Shown: positions 1-10,314, numbered from the stretch's first letter. The stretch: 64,000 nt of DNA from Cohnella caldifontis (GCF_029360585.1 NZ_JAQZSJ010000002.1:248001-312000), one strand, 5' to 3'. The notes: generated by a model not told the origin, from the sequence alone. Numbers and translations: made by a program.

Positions 1-526
1 CCAGGTTGTCGTTCGTGAACACGCAGATTTCCGACGCGATCGTCAGCGCGGCCCGCGCCATCTCCTTCGCTTCCATCTGGGGCGCGTGCCGCTTCAAGGC
101 GCGCGCGGCCGCCAGCGCGAAGCTGCCGCCCGAGCCGATCGCCAGAATGCCGTCGTCCGGTTCGATCACTTCGCCGTTGCCCGAGAGCAGCAGCATGCCC
201 GTCGCGTCGACCACGATCATCATCGCTTCCAGCCTGCGGAGCACCCGGTCGGAGCGCCAATCTTTGGCGAGCTCTACCGCGGCGCGCTGAAGGTTTCCGT
301 GATGCTCCTCGAGCTTGCCTTCGAATTTCTCGAACAAGGTGATCGCGTCGGCCACGGAGCCCGCGAAACCGGCAAGCACTTGCCCCCGGTAAAGGCGGCG
401 GACTTTTTTCGCCGTATGTTTCATCACCATGCTGTTGCCGAACGTCACTTGCCCGTCGCCCGCGATGGCGGCTTTGCCCTCGTGGCGGACGGCGCAGATC
501 GTCGTGGCGTGAAATTGGCCGTTCAT
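1..526 (-). CDS. hslV: HslV/ClpQ protease subunit, 3' end cut by window edge
   Basis: Peptidase subunit of the HslUV (ClpYQ) cytoplasmic ATP-dependent protease. About 175 of the usual roughly 180 codons are present; the last few lie outside the window. The ATG at 526 follows a strong AGGAGGTG ribosome site. The N-terminus reads [13 protein letters not shown], followed by the family signature GDGQVTFG and later GFAGSVADA and IGSGG. Bacillus ClpQ starts Met-Ser and uses that Ser as nucleophile. Here residue 2 is Asn, so the nucleophile is more likely a Thr of ATTICAV after removal of a short propeptide (inference). hslU would be expected beyond the edge. It lies downstream of trmFO, as in the Bacillus gid-codV-clpQ region, but xerC/codV is not seen between them. 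Confidence 0.95.
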   Translation of the reverse strand, partial: MNGQFHATTICAVRHEGKAAIAGDGQVTFGNSMVMKHTAKKVRRLYRGQVLAGFAGSVADAITLFEKFEGKLEEHHGNLQRAAVELAKDWRSDRVLRRLEAMMIVVDATGMLLLSGNGEVIEPDDGILAIGSGGSFALAAARALKRHAPQMEAKEMARAALTIASEICVFTNDNL

Positions 527-595
527 CGGCTCCACCTCCTGTAAACGTCATGCGAAAGCAGCGGGAGCCGCGAATACACGGCTTCTGCCGCTGCT

Positions 596-1936
596 TCAAG
601 CGGTAGGCAAACCCGCCTCGGACGACACGGTTCGCGCGAATCGGGCGACGCTCTCCAGCGCCCTCGCGGCAATGGCCTCGTTCTTCTCCTTCTTGCTGCG
701 AACCCGTCTGCCGAGCGGCGGGAACAGTCCGAAGTTGGCGTTCATCGGCTGGAAATGGCGGAAGTCCGCCGTCGTGATATATTGCGCCATGCTGCCCAGC
801 GTCGTCTCGGGAGGCGGCGTAACGGGCGCGAGTCCCCGGGCCAGCCTTCCGGCGTTCAAACCCGCCATGAGGCCCGACGCGGCGGATTCGACGTACCCTT
901 CGACTCCGGTCATCTGCCCCGCGAAGAACAGATTTTCCCGGCGTTTGAATTGATAAGTCGGCAGCAGCAGGCGGGGCGAATTGATGAACGTGTTCCGGTG
1001 CATGACGCCGTAACGGACGAACTCGGCTTGCTCCAGCCCCGGGATCAGCCCGAACACGCGCTTCTGCTCGCCCCATTTCAGGTGCGTCTGGAATCCGACC
1101 AAGTTGAACAGCGTGCCCGCCGCGTTGTCCTGACGCAGCTGGACGACGGCGAAAGGCTGCTTGCCGGATCTAGGATCGACGAGCCCGACCGGCTTCATCG
1201 GACCGAACAGCACGGTCTGCTTGCCCCGCTTGGCCATGACCTCGATCGGCATGCAGCCCTCGAAATACATCTCCTTTTCGAAATCTTTCAGCTCGGCCGT
1301 TTCCGCCGTAATCAGCGCCTCGTAGAACGCTTCGAACTCCTCTTCGGACATCGGGCAATTCAGGTAAGCCGCTTCTCCTTTATCGTAACGGGAGGCGAGA
1401 AACACCTTCTCCATGTCGATGGAGTCCTTCTCCACGATCGGCGCCGCCGCGTCGTAGAAATAGAAATATTCTTCGCCCATCAGCTCCTGGATGCCGCGGG
1501 ACAGATCCGGGGACGTCAGCGGCCCGGTCGCGATGACCGTGATCCCGTCCGCCGGGATGGCGGACAATTCTTCGTTCACGACCGTGACGAGCGGATGCTC
1601 GCGGAGCCGGCTCGTCACCTCGCCCGAGAAGCCTTCCCGATCCACCGCCAGCGCTCCGCCCGCCGGGACGGCGTTGCGGTCCGCCGCGGAGAGGATCAGG
1701 GAGTTCAGCCGTCTCATCTCTTCCTTCAGCACGCCGACCGCGTTGGTCAGCCCATTGGCGCGCAGGCTGTTGCTGCAGACAAGCTCGGCGAACCGATCCG
1801 TATGGTGGGCAGGGGTTTTGCGTACGGGCCTCATTTCGTAAAGCGTGACCGGCACGCCTTGCGAGGCGATCTGCCAGGCGGCTTCGCTGCCGGCAAGCCC
1901 CGCGCCGACGACCGTCACGCGCGTTGGTTGATTCAT
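596..1936 (-). CDS. trmFO: tRNA (m5U54) methyltransferase, folate/FAD-dependent
   Basis: Makes ribothymidine at position 54 of tRNAs using methylenetetrahydrofolate and FADH2. The 446-residue product has the N-terminal FAD Rossmann motif [11 protein letters not shown] at residues 9-19. It has Cys54 in [10 protein letters not shown] and a second conserved Cys in [14 protein letters not shown]; these are the family's catalytic pair. The C-terminal part has [16 protein letters not shown], typical of the GidA/TrmFO group. Length matches the Bacillus protein of about 435 residues. The ATG at 1936 has GGGGAGGA upstream. It follows topA by 19 bp, the usual topA-trmFO order. Confidence 0.96.
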   Translation of the reverse strand: MNQPTRVTVVGAGLAGSEAAWQIASQGVPVTLYEMRPVRKTPAHHTDRFAELVCSNSLRANGLTNAVGVLKEEMRRLNSLILSAADRNAVPAGGALAVDREGFSGEVTSRLREHPLVTVVNEELSAIPADGITVIATGPLTSPDLSRGIQELMGEEYFYFYDAAAPIVEKDSIDMEKVFLASRYDKGEAAYLNCPMSEEEFEAFYEALITAETAELKDFEKEMYFEGCMPIEVMAKRGKQTVLFGPMKPVGLVDPRSGKQPFAVVQLRQDNAAGTLFNLVGFQTHLKWGEQKRVFGLIPGLEQAEFVRYGVMHRNTFINSPRLLLPTYQFKRRENLFFAGQMTGVEGYVESAASGLMAGLNAGRLARGLAPVTPPPETTLGSMAQYITTADFRHFQPMNANFGLFPPLGRRVRSKKEKNEAIAARALESVARFARTVSSEAGLPTA

Positions 1937-1955
1937 GTCGCGTTCCTCCCCGGGA

Positions 1956-4052
1956 CTATTCCGCGGCTTCTTCGGCTTCCGGCGCGTTCTCGTCGTGGCC
2001 GCACGCGGTGCAGTGCCACTGGACGTTGCCGCGGCTCCGTTTCTCGACCATCAGGCCGCCGCAGTCGGGGCACGGTTTGGACACCGGTTTGTCCCACGAC
2101 ACGTAATCGCATTCGGGGTACCGGTCGCAGCCGAAGAACAGCCGGCCCTTCTTGCTCCGGCGCTCGACGATCTGGCCTTTGCCGCATTTGGGGCAGCCGA
2201 CGCCGGTATCCTTGACGATCGGCTTCGTATTGCGGCAGTCGGGAAATCCGGAACAGGCCAGGAACTTGCCGAAACGTCCCATTTTGTAAACCATCGGTTT
2301 CCCGCATTTGTCGCAAATTTCGTCCGACGGTTCGTCCCGGATTTCGATCTCTTTCATTTCTTCTTCCGCGACCGCCAGCCGCTTCTTGAACGAATCGTAA
2401 AATTCGTCGATGACCTGCACCCAATCTTCCTTGCCTTCCTCGACTTCGTCCAGCTCGCCTTCCATGTTGGCGGTGAATTCCACGTCGAGGATTTCCGGGA
2501 AAAACTCCTCCATCAGCTGAACGATCAGTTCGCCCAGCTCCGTCGGCACGAATTTCTTCTCCTCGATCGCCACGTAGCCCCGTTTCTGGATCGTTTCCAG
2601 CGTCGGAGCGTAAGTGCTGGGACGGCCGATGCCGAGCTCCTCCAGCGTGCGGACGAGGCGTGCCTCCGTGTAACGCGGCGGAGGTTGGGTGAAGTGCTGC
2701 TTCGGATCGATTTTCGACATCTTCACCGTCTCCCCGGCTTGAAGAGGAGGCAGCAGCCGTTCTTCATCGGTGGAACCGTCGTCGTTGCCTTCTACGTATA
2801 CCTTCATGAATCCGGGGAATTTCAGCTTGGATCCGACCGCGCGGAATTGGACCGGACCGGCGTTCAGGTCCACGGTCATCGTGTCGAGCACCGCGGAAGC
2901 CATCTGGCTGGCGACGAACCGTTCCCACACCAGCTTATACAGGCGGAGTTGGTCGCGCGACAAATAAGTTTTGACGGAGTCGGGATCGCGAAGCACGGAT
3001 GTCGGGCGAATGCCTTCGTGGGCGTCCTGCGCGTTGGAATTTTTCCGGACGTAATTGCGCGGCGTTTCCGGCACGTAGTCCGCGCCGTACTTTTCTTTGA
3101 TGAACCCAGCCGCTTCTTCTTGCGCGACCGGGGAAATCCGCGTGGAGTCGGTACGCATGTAGGTGATCAGGCCGACCGTGCCTTCCGGCCCGAGATCGAC
3201 GCCTTCGTACAGCTGCTGGGCGACCTGCATCGTCTTGGAGGCGCGGAAATTCAGCTTGCGCGCGGCTTCCTGCTGAAGCGAACTGGTGATAAACGGAGGG
3301 GACGGGTGGCGCTGGCGCTCCTTCTCCCTCACGTCCGAGACCGTGAAAGCCGATTTCCCGATCCGGGCCAGCACTTCCTTGACGTCGTCCTCGCTGCGCA
3401 GTTCCTTCTTGTCGCCGTCCACCGCATGGAACTTCGCTTCGAACGAAGCGTTCCCCTTCATCAGATGCGCGGTGATGCTCCAATATTCTTCCGGAACGAA
3501 CGATTTGATCTCGTTCTCCCGGTCGTAGACCAGCTTGACCGCCACCGACTGCACGCGCCCGGCGCTCAGTCCCTTCTTAACTTTCTTCCATAAAAGAGGG
3601 CTGATCTTATAGCCGACGAGCCGGTCGAGCACCCTTCTTGCCTGCTGGGCGTTCACCAGGTTCATGTCGATCGGCCGGGGCGTCTTGAAGGCGTCTTTGA
3701 CGGCCTGCTTGGTGATTTCGTTGAAGACGACGCGGCACGCGTCCTTCTCGTCCAGCTCCAGGTAATGAGCCAGATGCCAGGCGATCGCTTCCCCTTCGCG
3801 GTCGGGGTCGGCCGCGAGATAGATTTTCTTCACTTTCTTGCTGGCGTCCTTCAGTTCCTTTAGGACGTTCCCTTTGCCGCGAATCGTGATGTATTTCGGT
3901 TGAAATTGTTTCTCGATTTCCACGCCGATCTGGCTCTTGGGCAAATCGCGAATGTGGCCCATGGACGCCTTGACGATGAATTTGCTGCCCAAATATTTGC
4001 CGATCGTCTTGGCTTTGGCCGGGGACTCTACGATGACGAGAGAATCCGCCAC
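1956..4052 (-). CDS. topA: DNA topoisomerase I (type IA)
   Basis: Relaxes negative supercoils. The N-terminal Toprim domain starts [18 protein letters not shown]. The catalytic Tyr lies in [14 protein letters not shown], and [11 protein letters not shown] and [11 protein letters not shown] are present. Three C-terminal zinc-ribbon modules follow, each with a Cys quartet. A longer reading from ATG 4070 is possible, but that ATG lies on top of the AAAGGAGGA ribosome site. GTG 4052 sits 7 nt after GGAGG and gives [13 protein letters not shown], matching the family N-terminus, so 698 residues is preferred. A 9-bp perfect hairpin lies just upstream (4074-4094). Confidence 0.96.
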   Translation of the reverse strand: MADSLVIVESPAKAKTIGKYLGSKFIVKASMGHIRDLPKSQIGVEIEKQFQPKYITIRGKGNVLKELKDASKKVKKIYLAADPDREGEAIAWHLAHYLELDEKDACRVVFNEITKQAVKDAFKTPRPIDMNLVNAQQARRVLDRLVGYKISPLLWKKVKKGLSAGRVQSVAVKLVYDRENEIKSFVPEEYWSITAHLMKGNASFEAKFHAVDGDKKELRSEDDVKEVLARIGKSAFTVSDVREKERQRHPSPPFITSSLQQEAARKLNFRASKTMQVAQQLYEGVDLGPEGTVGLITYMRTDSTRISPVAQEEAAGFIKEKYGADYVPETPRNYVRKNSNAQDAHEGIRPTSVLRDPDSVKTYLSRDQLRLYKLVWERFVASQMASAVLDTMTVDLNAGPVQFRAVGSKLKFPGFMKVYVEGNDDGSTDEERLLPPLQAGETVKMSKIDPKQHFTQPPPRYTEARLVRTLEELGIGRPSTYAPTLETIQKRGYVAIEEKKFVPTELGELIVQLMEEFFPEILDVEFTANMEGELDEVEEGKEDWVQVIDEFYDSFKKRLAVAEEEMKEIEIRDEPSDEICDKCGKPMVYKMGRFGKFLACSGFPDCRNTKPIVKDTGVGCPKCGKGQIVERRSKKGRLFFGCDRYPECDYVSWDKPVSKPCPDCGGLMVEKRSRGNVQWHCTACGHDENAPEAEEAAE

Positions 4053-4073
4053 ATTCATTCCTCCTTTCATCGG

Positions 4074-4094
4074 GAGTTTGACGGAGTCAAACTC
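4074..4094 (-). promoter_or_regulatory. 9-bp hairpin in the topA leader
   Basis: GAGTTTGAC, GGA spacer, GTCAAACTC form a perfect inverted repeat 7 nt upstream of the topA ribosome site. There is no T-run, so it is not a terminator. It could affect topA translation or mRNA stability, but the role is unknown. Confidence 0.4.
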
Positions 4095-4145
4095 TCACCC
4101 ATACTGCGTAGGCGGGGCTTCATCTGTTTCCTCTTAATATTAGTA

Positions 4146-4174
4146 AGCATACTGGTTCTTTCCATGCAACGCAA
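4146..4174 (-). promoter_or_regulatory. Probable topA promoter
   Basis: On the minus strand TTGCGT (4174-4169) and TATGCT (4151-4146) are separated by 17 nt, a fair sigma-A promoter about 95 bp upstream of topA. The rest of the dprA-topA gap (4071-4274) shows nothing else. Confidence 0.4.
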
Positions 4175-4274
4175 ACGTGCCCAAACCGGCTTCTTCGCAT
4201 CGAAGCTTCGGAAACATCGTACATGATCCGACACGGCGCGGTCAAATCCTGCCCTTGCAACGGCCCCGCGGGAG

Positions 4275-5387
4275 CTAGAGCGCGGCGTACGCCGAACCGG
4301 GCTGTTGCACGGCTTTTCGCTTGATCTGCAAGGCGAGAAGCGCCGCATGCAGCGGCCCCGGCCCAAGGCCGGACGCCGACGCCAGCTCGTCGATCGTCCG
4401 CGGCCCGTCGAGCAGCAGCGCGTAGACGGCGGCTTCCGGCTCCGGCAAATCGTCCGTCGCGGGTTTATTCTCCGGAAACTCCTCGCGGATCGCACGGAAG
4501 CCCGGGTGGCTTCTCAGGTGGGCGAGCACGTCTTCGGGACCGATCATCGCCCTCGCCGTGTCTTCCCGCAGCATGCGGAGGCCTCCGATGGACCTTGGGG
4601 AAGTGACGGGGCCGGGCACGATGAACACCGGCCGATCCTGCTCGATGGCGCGATCCGCGGTGATGAGCGCGCCGCTTCGGTCCGGCGCTTCGACGATCAC
4701 GACGCACAGGGACAGACCGGAGATGATCCGGTTCCGGATCGGAAACATTCCCGGATGGTAAGGCGCGTCCGGAGGCGCCTCGGACAGCACCAGTCCCCGT
4801 TCGGCGATCTCCTCGTATAACCGGCGATTCTCCGGCGGGTAGATTTGATCCGCGGGCGTTCCGAGAACGGCGATCGTGCCGCCGGAGCCCCGGAGCGCGC
4901 CGCGATGCGCAGCCGTGTCGATTCCCTTCGCCATGCCGCTGACGACGGCCGCTCCTTCCGCGGAGATAACGGCCGCGTACTCTTCCGCCACATGGCGGCC
5001 GTATGCGGTCGCGAGCCGGGTGCCGACGACGCCGACGGCGACGCGGCGGAGCAACTCCGGCCTTCCTTTCCAGTACAGGACGGGCGGCGGATCCTCGATG
5101 CTTCTAAGCAGGGACGGATATTCGGGATCCGCCCACGTGACGACGTCCAATCCGCCGCGCCGGCGCCTTTCAACCGCCGCCTCCATGGCCTGCGGCGACA
5201 AACGGGCGGCGAGGGAGGCCGCGGCTTTCGGCGCAAGTCCGGCGTCGCGCAAGTCCGCCTCCCGCATGCCCGGCGCGATCGGCTTCTCCTCTCTCGCGTC
5301 CCAGAGGCGCGAAATCGTCTTCCATCCGATCCCCTCCGTCTCGTGCAGGGCCACCAATGTTTCACGTGAAAATCCTTTATCTGCCAT
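4275..5387 (-). CDS. dprA: DNA-processing protein DprA/Smf
   Basis: Binds incoming single-stranded DNA and loads RecA during natural transformation. The 370-residue protein has an N-terminal helical region, then the Rossmann-like DprA core. Motifs include VGVVGTRLATAYGR, SGMAKGIDTAAHRGAL, YPPENRRLYEEI, FPIRNRIISGLS and SGALITADRAIEQ. A C-terminal winged-helix-like tail (residues about 310-370) follows. A GTG at 5396 is in frame but overlaps the GAGGTGA ribosome site. ATG 5387 lies 5 nt after that site and is chosen. It sits between sucD and topA, the Bacillus order. Confidence 0.95.
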   Translation of the reverse strand: MADKGFSRETLVALHETEGIGWKTISRLWDAREEKPIAPGMREADLRDAGLAPKAAASLAARLSPQAMEAAVERRRRGGLDVVTWADPEYPSLLRSIEDPPPVLYWKGRPELLRRVAVGVVGTRLATAYGRHVAEEYAAVISAEGAAVVSGMAKGIDTAAHRGALRGSGGTIAVLGTPADQIYPPENRRLYEEIAERGLVLSEAPPDAPYHPGMFPIRNRIISGLSLCVVIVEAPDRSGALITADRAIEQDRPVFIVPGPVTSPRSIGGLRMLREDTARAMIGPEDVLAHLRSHPGFRAIREEFPENKPATDDLPEPEAAVYALLLDGPRTIDELASASGLGPGPLHAALLALQIKRKAVQQPGSAYAAL

Positions 5388-5510
5388 TATTGTCACCTCA
5401 ATGTATATTTTAGCGATTTTTGCGGAATGCTCTGCGAACCCGATCCACCGCTCCCTGCATTCGACGCGTCAGGCGGTCGGACGCCCGGAAACGACGGCGG
5501 AATCGCGGAA

Positions 5511-5555
5511 AACAAAACAGCCTCCCGACGCCTCTGGCGAGGCGCGGAAGGCTGC
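5511..5555 (-). terminator. Rho-independent terminator after sucCD
   Basis: On the minus strand CAGCCT and CGCCTC arms pair with GAGGCG and AGGCTG around a 4-nt loop, with an internal bulge, followed by TTTTGTTTT. It lies directly downstream of sucD and separates sucCD from dprA. Confidence 0.8.
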
Positions 5556-5591
5556 TTGCCTATCCGTTCGACCCTATCGGTCAATCTTCGC

Positions 5592-6518
5592 TTACGACTT
5601 GCACTTCTCCAGCAGGCCGCGCTCCTCGAGCACGGAAATGAGCGTCGAGCCCATTTCGGAAGGCGTCGGCGCGACCTTGATGCCGCATTCCTGCAGCTTC
5701 GCGATTTTCTCCGCCGCCGTGCCTTTGCCGCCGGAAATGATGGCGCCCGCATGGCCCATCCGTTTTCCCGGAGGCGCCGTCGCGCCGCCGATGAAGCCGA
5801 CGACCGGCTTCGTCATGTTCGCCTTGATCCATTCGGCCGCTTCTTCTTCCGCCGTGCCGCCGATCTCTCCGATCATGATGACCGCGTACGTGTCCGGATC
5901 TTCGTTGAACAGCTTGAGGATATCGATGAACTCGGAACCTTTGACCGGGTCTCCGCCGATGCCGACCGCGGAGGACTGGCCGATGCCGTTCGTCGTCAGC
6001 TGATGAACGGCTTCGTACGTCAGCGTGCCCGAGCGGGACACGACGCCGACATGGCCTTTCTTATGGATGTAGCCCGGCATGATGCCGATCTTGATCTCGT
6101 CCGGCGTGATGACGCCCGGGCAGTTCGGCCCGATCAGGCGGGTTTTCTTGCCTTCCATGTAGCGCTTCACCTTGATCATGTCCATGACCGGAATGCCTTC
6201 GGTGATGCAGATGACGAGATCGAGCTCGGCCTCGACCGCTTCCATGATCGCGTCCGCCGCGAACGGAGGAGCGACGTAGATGACGGAAGCCGTCGCGCCG
6301 GTGGCCGCTACCGCTTCCTTCACCGTATTGAAAATCGGCAAGGAAACGGTGCTGCCGTTCTCCAGCGCGATGTCCACTTTCTGGCCGCCTTTGCCCGGCG
6401 TCGTGCCGCCGACCATCTGCGTGCCGTAGTCGAGCGCGCCCTTGGCATGGAAAAGACCGGTCGCTCCCGTAATCCCTTGGGTGATCACCTTGGTGTTCTT
6501 ATCGATCAAAATGCTCAT
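5592..6518 (-). CDS. sucD: Succinyl-CoA synthetase alpha subunit
   Basis: Catalyses succinyl-CoA to succinate with nucleotide triphosphate formation in the TCA cycle, with SucC. The 308-residue protein has the CoA-binding Rossmann region ([19 protein letters not shown]), [10 protein letters not shown] and GIGGDPVKG. The phosphorylated His is in [10 protein letters not shown]. The Bacillus protein is about 300 residues. ATG 6518 follows GGGGAGTG. It is 67 bp downstream of sucC in one operon that ends at the terminator at 5511-5555. Confidence 0.97.
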   Translation of the reverse strand: MSILIDKNTKVITQGITGATGLFHAKGALDYGTQMVGGTTPGKGGQKVDIALENGSTVSLPIFNTVKEAVAATGATASVIYVAPPFAADAIMEAVEAELDLVICITEGIPVMDMIKVKRYMEGKKTRLIGPNCPGVITPDEIKIGIMPGYIHKKGHVGVVSRSGTLTYEAVHQLTTNGIGQSSAVGIGGDPVKGSEFIDILKLFNEDPDTYAVIMIGEIGGTAEEEAAEWIKANMTKPVVGFIGGATAPPGKRMGHAGAIISGGKGTAAEKIAKLQECGIKVAPTPSEMGSTLISVLEERGLLEKCKS

Positions 6519-6585
6519 GATTTCACACTCCCCGGTTCGTTCTCCTTACATCGGGATCTTTGAGCGGAGCCCAAAGACTCTCGTT

Positions 6586-7746
6586 TCATTTCACGAGCGA
6601 CACGATTTTTTGCGCGCCGTCGGCCATCGAATCGGCAGCCACGATGTTCAGGCCCGATCCGTTCAAAATTTCTTTGCCCAGCTTCACGTTCGTGCCTTCC
6701 AGGCGGACGACGAGCGGTTTGTCGAGACCCAGCTCGCGGGCAGCCGCCACGACGCCTTCGGCGATGACGTCGCATTTCATGATGCCGCCGAAAATGTTGA
6801 CGAAGATGCCCTTCACGTTCGCATCCGACAGGATGATCTTGAACGCTTCGGTCACTTTCTCTTTCGTCGCGCCTCCGCCGACGTCGAGGAAGTTGGCCGG
6901 CTCTCCGCCGTAGTATTTGATGATGTCCATCGTCGCCATCGCCAGACCCGCGCCGTTGACCATACAGCCGATGTTGCCGTCGAGCGCGATGTACGAGAGG
7001 TCGAATTTCGAAGCCTGGATTTCCTTCTCGTCTTCTTCGTCCAGATCGCGGAGCTCCACGATGTCTTTGTGGCGGAACAGAGCGTTGGAGTCGAAGTTGA
7101 GCTTGGCGTCGAGCGCGATGACGTTGCCGTCGCCCGTCACGACGAGCGGGTTGATCTCGGCGATCGAGCAGTCTTTGTCTTCGAACGCCTTGTACAGCTT
7201 CAGCATGAAGCCGGCCGCTTTATTGATCAATTCGTTCGGGATGTTGATCGCGTAAGCCAGGCGGCGGGCTTGGAAAGGCAGCAAGCCGGCAACCGGATCG
7301 ACCGTTTCCTTGATGATCTTCTCCGGCGAGCGGGCCGCGACCTCTTCGATCTCGGTTCCGCCTTCTTCGGACGCCATCATGACGACGCGGCCCGTCGTCC
7401 GATCGACGACAACCCCGACGTAATATTCTTTCTTGATGTCGCAGCCTTCCTCGATGAGCAGGCGTTTGACTTCCTTGCCCTCCGGTCCCGTCTGGTGCGT
7501 GACCAGCACTTTGCCGAGCAGTTCTTCCGCGTATTTGCGCACGTCGTCGAGATTTTTCGCGATCTTGACGCCGCCCGCTTTCCCGCGTCCGCCGGCGTGG
7601 ATTTGGGCTTTCACCACCGTAACGGCGCTCCCCAGCTCCTTGGCGGCTTCGATGGCTTCGTTCACCGTGAAGGCCACCTTACCGCGGGGAACGGTCACGC
7701 CGTATTGGCGCAGCACTTCTTTGCCTTGGTATTCGTGAATGTTCAT
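6586..7746 (-). CDS. sucC: Succinyl-CoA synthetase beta subunit
   Basis: ADP/GDP-binding partner of SucD. The 386-residue ATP-grasp protein starts [17 protein letters not shown], the family N-terminus. It has [15 protein letters not shown] in the ATP-grasp part, [11 protein letters not shown], and the C-terminal ligase domain with [13 protein letters not shown] 7746 follows GGGAGGGTG. First gene of the sucCD operon. Confidence 0.97.
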   Translation of the reverse strand: MNIHEYQGKEVLRQYGVTVPRGKVAFTVNEAIEAAKELGSAVTVVKAQIHAGGRGKAGGVKIAKNLDDVRKYAEELLGKVLVTHQTGPEGKEVKRLLIEEGCDIKKEYYVGVVVDRTTGRVVMMASEEGGTEIEEVAARSPEKIIKETVDPVAGLLPFQARRLAYAINIPNELINKAAGFMLKLYKAFEDKDCSIAEINPLVVTGDGNVIALDAKLNFDSNALFRHKDIVELRDLDEEDEKEIQASKFDLSYIALDGNIGCMVNGAGLAMATMDIIKYYGGEPANFLDVGGGATKEKVTEAFKIILSDANVKGIFVNIFGGIMKCDVIAEGVVAAARELGLDKPLVVRLEGTNVKLGKEILNGSGLNIVAADSMADGAQKIVSLVK

Positions 7747-8110
7747 GGCTCTTGCACCCTCCCGTTTGCAGGCATTGTCCCGTGCGACCGTAGGCCCGTC
7801 CTGTCCGGGATCGCTTGCGGCCGTCGCGCGGTCAAGCTATGTAACAAACCTTACCCATTGTATCACTTTTTGTAGAAGTCTTCCTCTGTTTTTCGATCGG
7901 TTTTTCAGATGCGTTTGGCAATGATTTCATCTCAAAATGGAATGGATCGGATTCCCGCCTTCGACTATCCTTTCCCCGATATCCCCATTCCATGCCTTGA
8001 CAGAAAAGGAAGGCGGCCTTACACTGATGGCAAGGAAAATCGTGACGCGGAAGGTTAAGGAAGCACCTTTCTCCGCCGGCTTGAGCGCCAAGGAGAGGGT
8101 GTTTTTTGTC
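7747..8110. other. Divergent promoter region sucC / comM
   Basis: 364 bp between the diverging sucC and comM starts. It carries the comM promoter at 7997-8025. A possible minus-strand -10 for sucC (TACAAT, complement of 7857-7862) has no convincing -35. An ORF in frame with comM runs through from 7937, but the promoter position argues that it is not translated. Confidence 0.6.
7997..8025 (+). promoter_or_regulatory. Sigma-A promoter of comM
   Basis: TTGACA (7997-8002), 17-nt spacer, TACACT (8020-8025). Transcription would begin near 8032, downstream of the in-frame ATG codons at 7937 and 8027, which supports the GTG start at 8111. Confidence 0.75.
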
Positions 8111-9646
8111 GTGTACGTGAAAATGACGGGCGCGTGCGTGATCGGGGTCGAAGGCCGGCTGATCGAGGTGGAGGTCAACATCTGTTCCGGACTCCCCCAA
8201 GTGAACGTGGTCGGGCTCGCGGACACCGCGGTCCGGGAATCCGTGGAACGCGTGAGGTCCGCCGTGCAGAACGGCGGGCTGCAGTTTCCGATGGAGCGGA
8301 TCACGGTCAATTTGGCCCCCGCGGATATGCGCAAGGAAGGAAGCTCGTTCGATTTGGCGATCGCGGCGGGCATCCTGTGCGCGAGCGGCCAGCTTCAGCC
8401 GGATCGGCTGGATAACGCGCTGCTGATCGGGGAATTGGCGCTGAACGGGGAGGTTCGGCCGGTGCCGGGCGTGCTTCCGATGACCGAACAAGCCCGCAAT
8501 ATGGGGATGCGCAAAGCGTACGTGCCGGAGGAATCGGCGGATGAAGCCCGCCTCATCGAAGGGATCGAGGTGGAGAGCATCCGTTCCATCCGCGACTGGC
8601 TGGACGATCGGCCGTCCGCGTCGGCGCCGGAACGGAGGAGCGGCGGTATCCGGCCGCAAAGCCGGGTGTTGCCCCGGGACGGGGAAGAGCCGGATCTGGC
8701 GGATATCGTGGGACATACCCAGGCCAAACGGGCGCTGATCATCGCCGCCGCCGGGATGCACAATATTTTGTTCATCGGTCCGCCGGGCACGGGCAAGACG
8801 ATGCTCTGCCGCCGTCTGCCCGGCTTGCTGCCCCCGCTGAGCGACGAGGAAGCGCTGACGGTCACCAAAATTTTCAGCGTATGCGGGAAGCTGGGCGACT
8901 CCCGGTCCGGCTTGATTCGCAGGCGCCCTTTCCGCTCCCCCCACCATACGATATCTTCGGCCGGTCTCATCGGAGGCGGGTCGGTTCCGAAGCCGGGCGA
9001 AGTGACGCTGGCGCACCACGGCGTCCTGTTCCTCGACGAAATGCCGGAATTTTCGCGGATTTGCCTGGAGGCGCTGCGCCAACCGCTTGAAGACCGCGAA
9101 GTCACGATCGGCCGGGCGCGGGGCGTATGCCGGTTCCCGGCGAGGTTCATGCTGGCCGCGTCGATGAACCCTTGTCCGTGCGGATATTATGGAAGCGAAC
9201 CGGCAGACAAGCCTTGCACGTGCTCGGAAAGTTCCGTTTTGCGGTACCGCTCGCGCATGTCCGGCCCGCTCGCCGACCGGATCGATCTGCAAGTCGAGCT
9301 GCCCCGGCCTTCCGTTCGCTCGTCGGCGCCCGCTTCCTCCATGACGACGGAGGAGGCGCGCGGAATCGTCCAGGAAGCAAGCGAACGCCAGCGGCGTCGG
9401 TACGCCCGGTACGGCTTCGCCCGGAACAGCGATTTGCAGGGGGCGTTGCTGCGCAGGCATGCGGCCCTTACGCCGACCGGCGAGCAGTTGCTGGCCGACG
9501 TGTACGATCGGTTGGGCCTCAGTTTGCGCGCGCACGACCGCATTTTGAAAATTTCCCGCACGATCGCGGATTTGGCCGGACGGGAAACGATCGAGCCGGA
9601 AGACGTGGCGGAGGCGATCCAATACCGTTGCCTGGATAAAACTTAA
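8111..9646 (+). CDS. comM: YifB/ComM-family AAA+ Mg-chelatase-like ATPase
   Basis: Hexameric helicase-like AAA+ protein; the Gram-negative ComM promotes branch migration during transformation. The predicted 511 residues start (V)YVKMTGACVIGVEG. Next come an N-terminal Lon-protease-like fold (ITVNLAPADMRKEGSSFDLAIAAG), Walker A GPPGTGKTML, Walker B VLFLDEMPEF, the sensor region MNPCPCGYYG with a Cys cluster, and a C-terminal lid. GTG 8111 is preferred over upstream ATGs because it fits the family length and lies after the predicted transcription start; GAGGG is 11 nt upstream. It is the only plus-strand gene in this housekeeping block. The call is firm; the symbol is by homology to ComM. Confidence 0.92.
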   Translation: MYVKMTGACVIGVEGRLIEVEVNICSGLPQVNVVGLADTAVRESVERVRSAVQNGGLQFPMERITVNLAPADMRKEGSSFDLAIAAGILCASGQLQPDRLDNALLIGELALNGEVRPVPGVLPMTEQARNMGMRKAYVPEESADEARLIEGIEVESIRSIRDWLDDRPSASAPERRSGGIRPQSRVLPRDGEEPDLADIVGHTQAKRALIIAAAGMHNILFIGPPGTGKTMLCRRLPGLLPPLSDEEALTVTKIFSVCGKLGDSRSGLIRRRPFRSPHHTISSAGLIGGGSVPKPGEVTLAHHGVLFLDEMPEFSRICLEALRQPLEDREVTIGRARGVCRFPARFMLAASMNPCPCGYYGSEPADKPCTCSESSVLRYRSRMSGPLADRIDLQVELPRPSVRSSAPASSMTTEEARGIVQEASERQRRRYARYGFARNSDLQGALLRRHAALTPTGEQLLADVYDRLGLSLRAHDRILKISRTIADLAGRETIEPEDVAEAIQYRCLDKT

Positions 9647-9669
9647 GATCGGCACGCGGATCTACGGAA

Positions 9670-9696
9670 AACCTCCGGCCGCGAGGGCCGGAGGTT
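9670..9696 (+). terminator. Dyad downstream of comM
   Basis: AACCTCCGGCC and GGCCGGAGGTT pair perfectly across 5 nt, 24 bp after the comM stop. The following T content is weak on both strands, so termination efficiency is uncertain. Confidence 0.55.
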
Positions 9697-9740
9697 CCGG
9701 ATGTTTCCTTATCATGGCGCAGTCGAGGACGCCGGATCCG

Positions 9741-9926
9741 TCACGAATCCGAGGACGTCCCGCTCAAGGCGTCCGACGCGGATTCGGAAGTTGTTTCTCG
9801 AGCCGGATCCCCGACCTCCTCCGACGCGGGATCGTTCACGATCAAGCTGCCCGATTCCGGCTCGTAATCGACGGTCATTCCGAATGCTTCGCCGATGAAT
9901 CGGATATATGTAGAAAAACCTGGCAA
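9741..9926 (-). pseudogene. Remnant of a copper-amine-oxidase-like repeat domain
   Basis: The 61-codon frame reads YIRFIGEAFGMTVDYEPESG near its start. This matches the shape of the Cu_amine_oxidN1-type repeat common in Paenibacillaceae surface proteins (RFIAEALGxxVDWDP). A Ser/Glu/Asp-rich tail follows. The only start is TTG 9926 with no good ribosome site, and there is no signal peptide. The frame begins 13 bp after the yraN stop. It looks like the decayed end of a larger secreted protein rather than a working gene (inference). Confidence 0.35.
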
Positions 9927-9939
9927 TCGGACGTCTTTT

Positions 9940-10314
9940 CTAAAAAGCGCCGGGGATATGTTTCAGTTCCCTGACCGAGCCTTCCGGCCCGAACGTGACG
10001 GCTACCGCGTCAAAGCGGGTCGGATGCCCTTCCAGCCCGTTCATCTTCAGGTACACCTCGGCCGTTTGGCGCACCTGCCGGCATTTGCGCGGCGTAACCG
10101 CCTCGACGGCCGTGCCGTAACGGGTCGGGGCCGTGCGCGATCGGACTTCGACGAACACGAGAGAGGTCCCCTCCCGCACGATCAGATCCAGTTCCCCCGT
10201 CCGGCAGCGCCAGTTGCGGGCGGCCACGGTACAGCCTTTCTCCTCGAAGTATGCCGCCGCCGCTTCTTCCGCCGCGCGGCCGGTCGATATCCGGTTGGAA
10301 CGGCTTGACGTCAC
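9940..10314 (-). CDS. yraN: UPF0102 / YraN-family putative endonuclease
   Basis: Small protein with a restriction-endonuclease-like (PD-(D/E)XK) fold and no settled role. The 124 residues show GRAAEEAAAAYFEEKG, then NWRCRTGELDLIV and FVEVRSR, the usual catalytic-core positions (E, D, E-x-R/K). GTG 10314 follows GGCGGGAG. It ends the rnhB-ylqG-ylqH-yraN minus-strand group, a typical neighbourhood for this family in Firmicutes. Confidence 0.9.
   Translation of the reverse strand: MTSSRSNRISTGRAAEEAAAAYFEEKGCTVAARNWRCRTGELDLIVREGTSLVFVEVRSRTAPTRYGTAVEAVTPRKCRQVRQTAEVYLKMNGLEGHPTRFDAVAVTFGPEGSVRELKHIPGAF

Noticed and set aside
755-3593. Long plus-strand ORFs opposite trmFO and topA
   Set aside because: They lie wholly antisense to genes with complete family motifs, have Arg/His-rich composition typical of GC-rich shadow frames, and lack ribosome sites.
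7937-8110. N-terminal extension of comM from ATG 7937 or 8027
   Set aside because: A consensus promoter at 7997-8025 would start transcription after both ATGs, and the family N-terminus begins at 8111.
7832-9655. 607-codon minus-strand ORF opposite comM
   Set aside because: The plus-strand frame has full AAA+ motifs and a strong promoter; the minus frame is a composition artefact.
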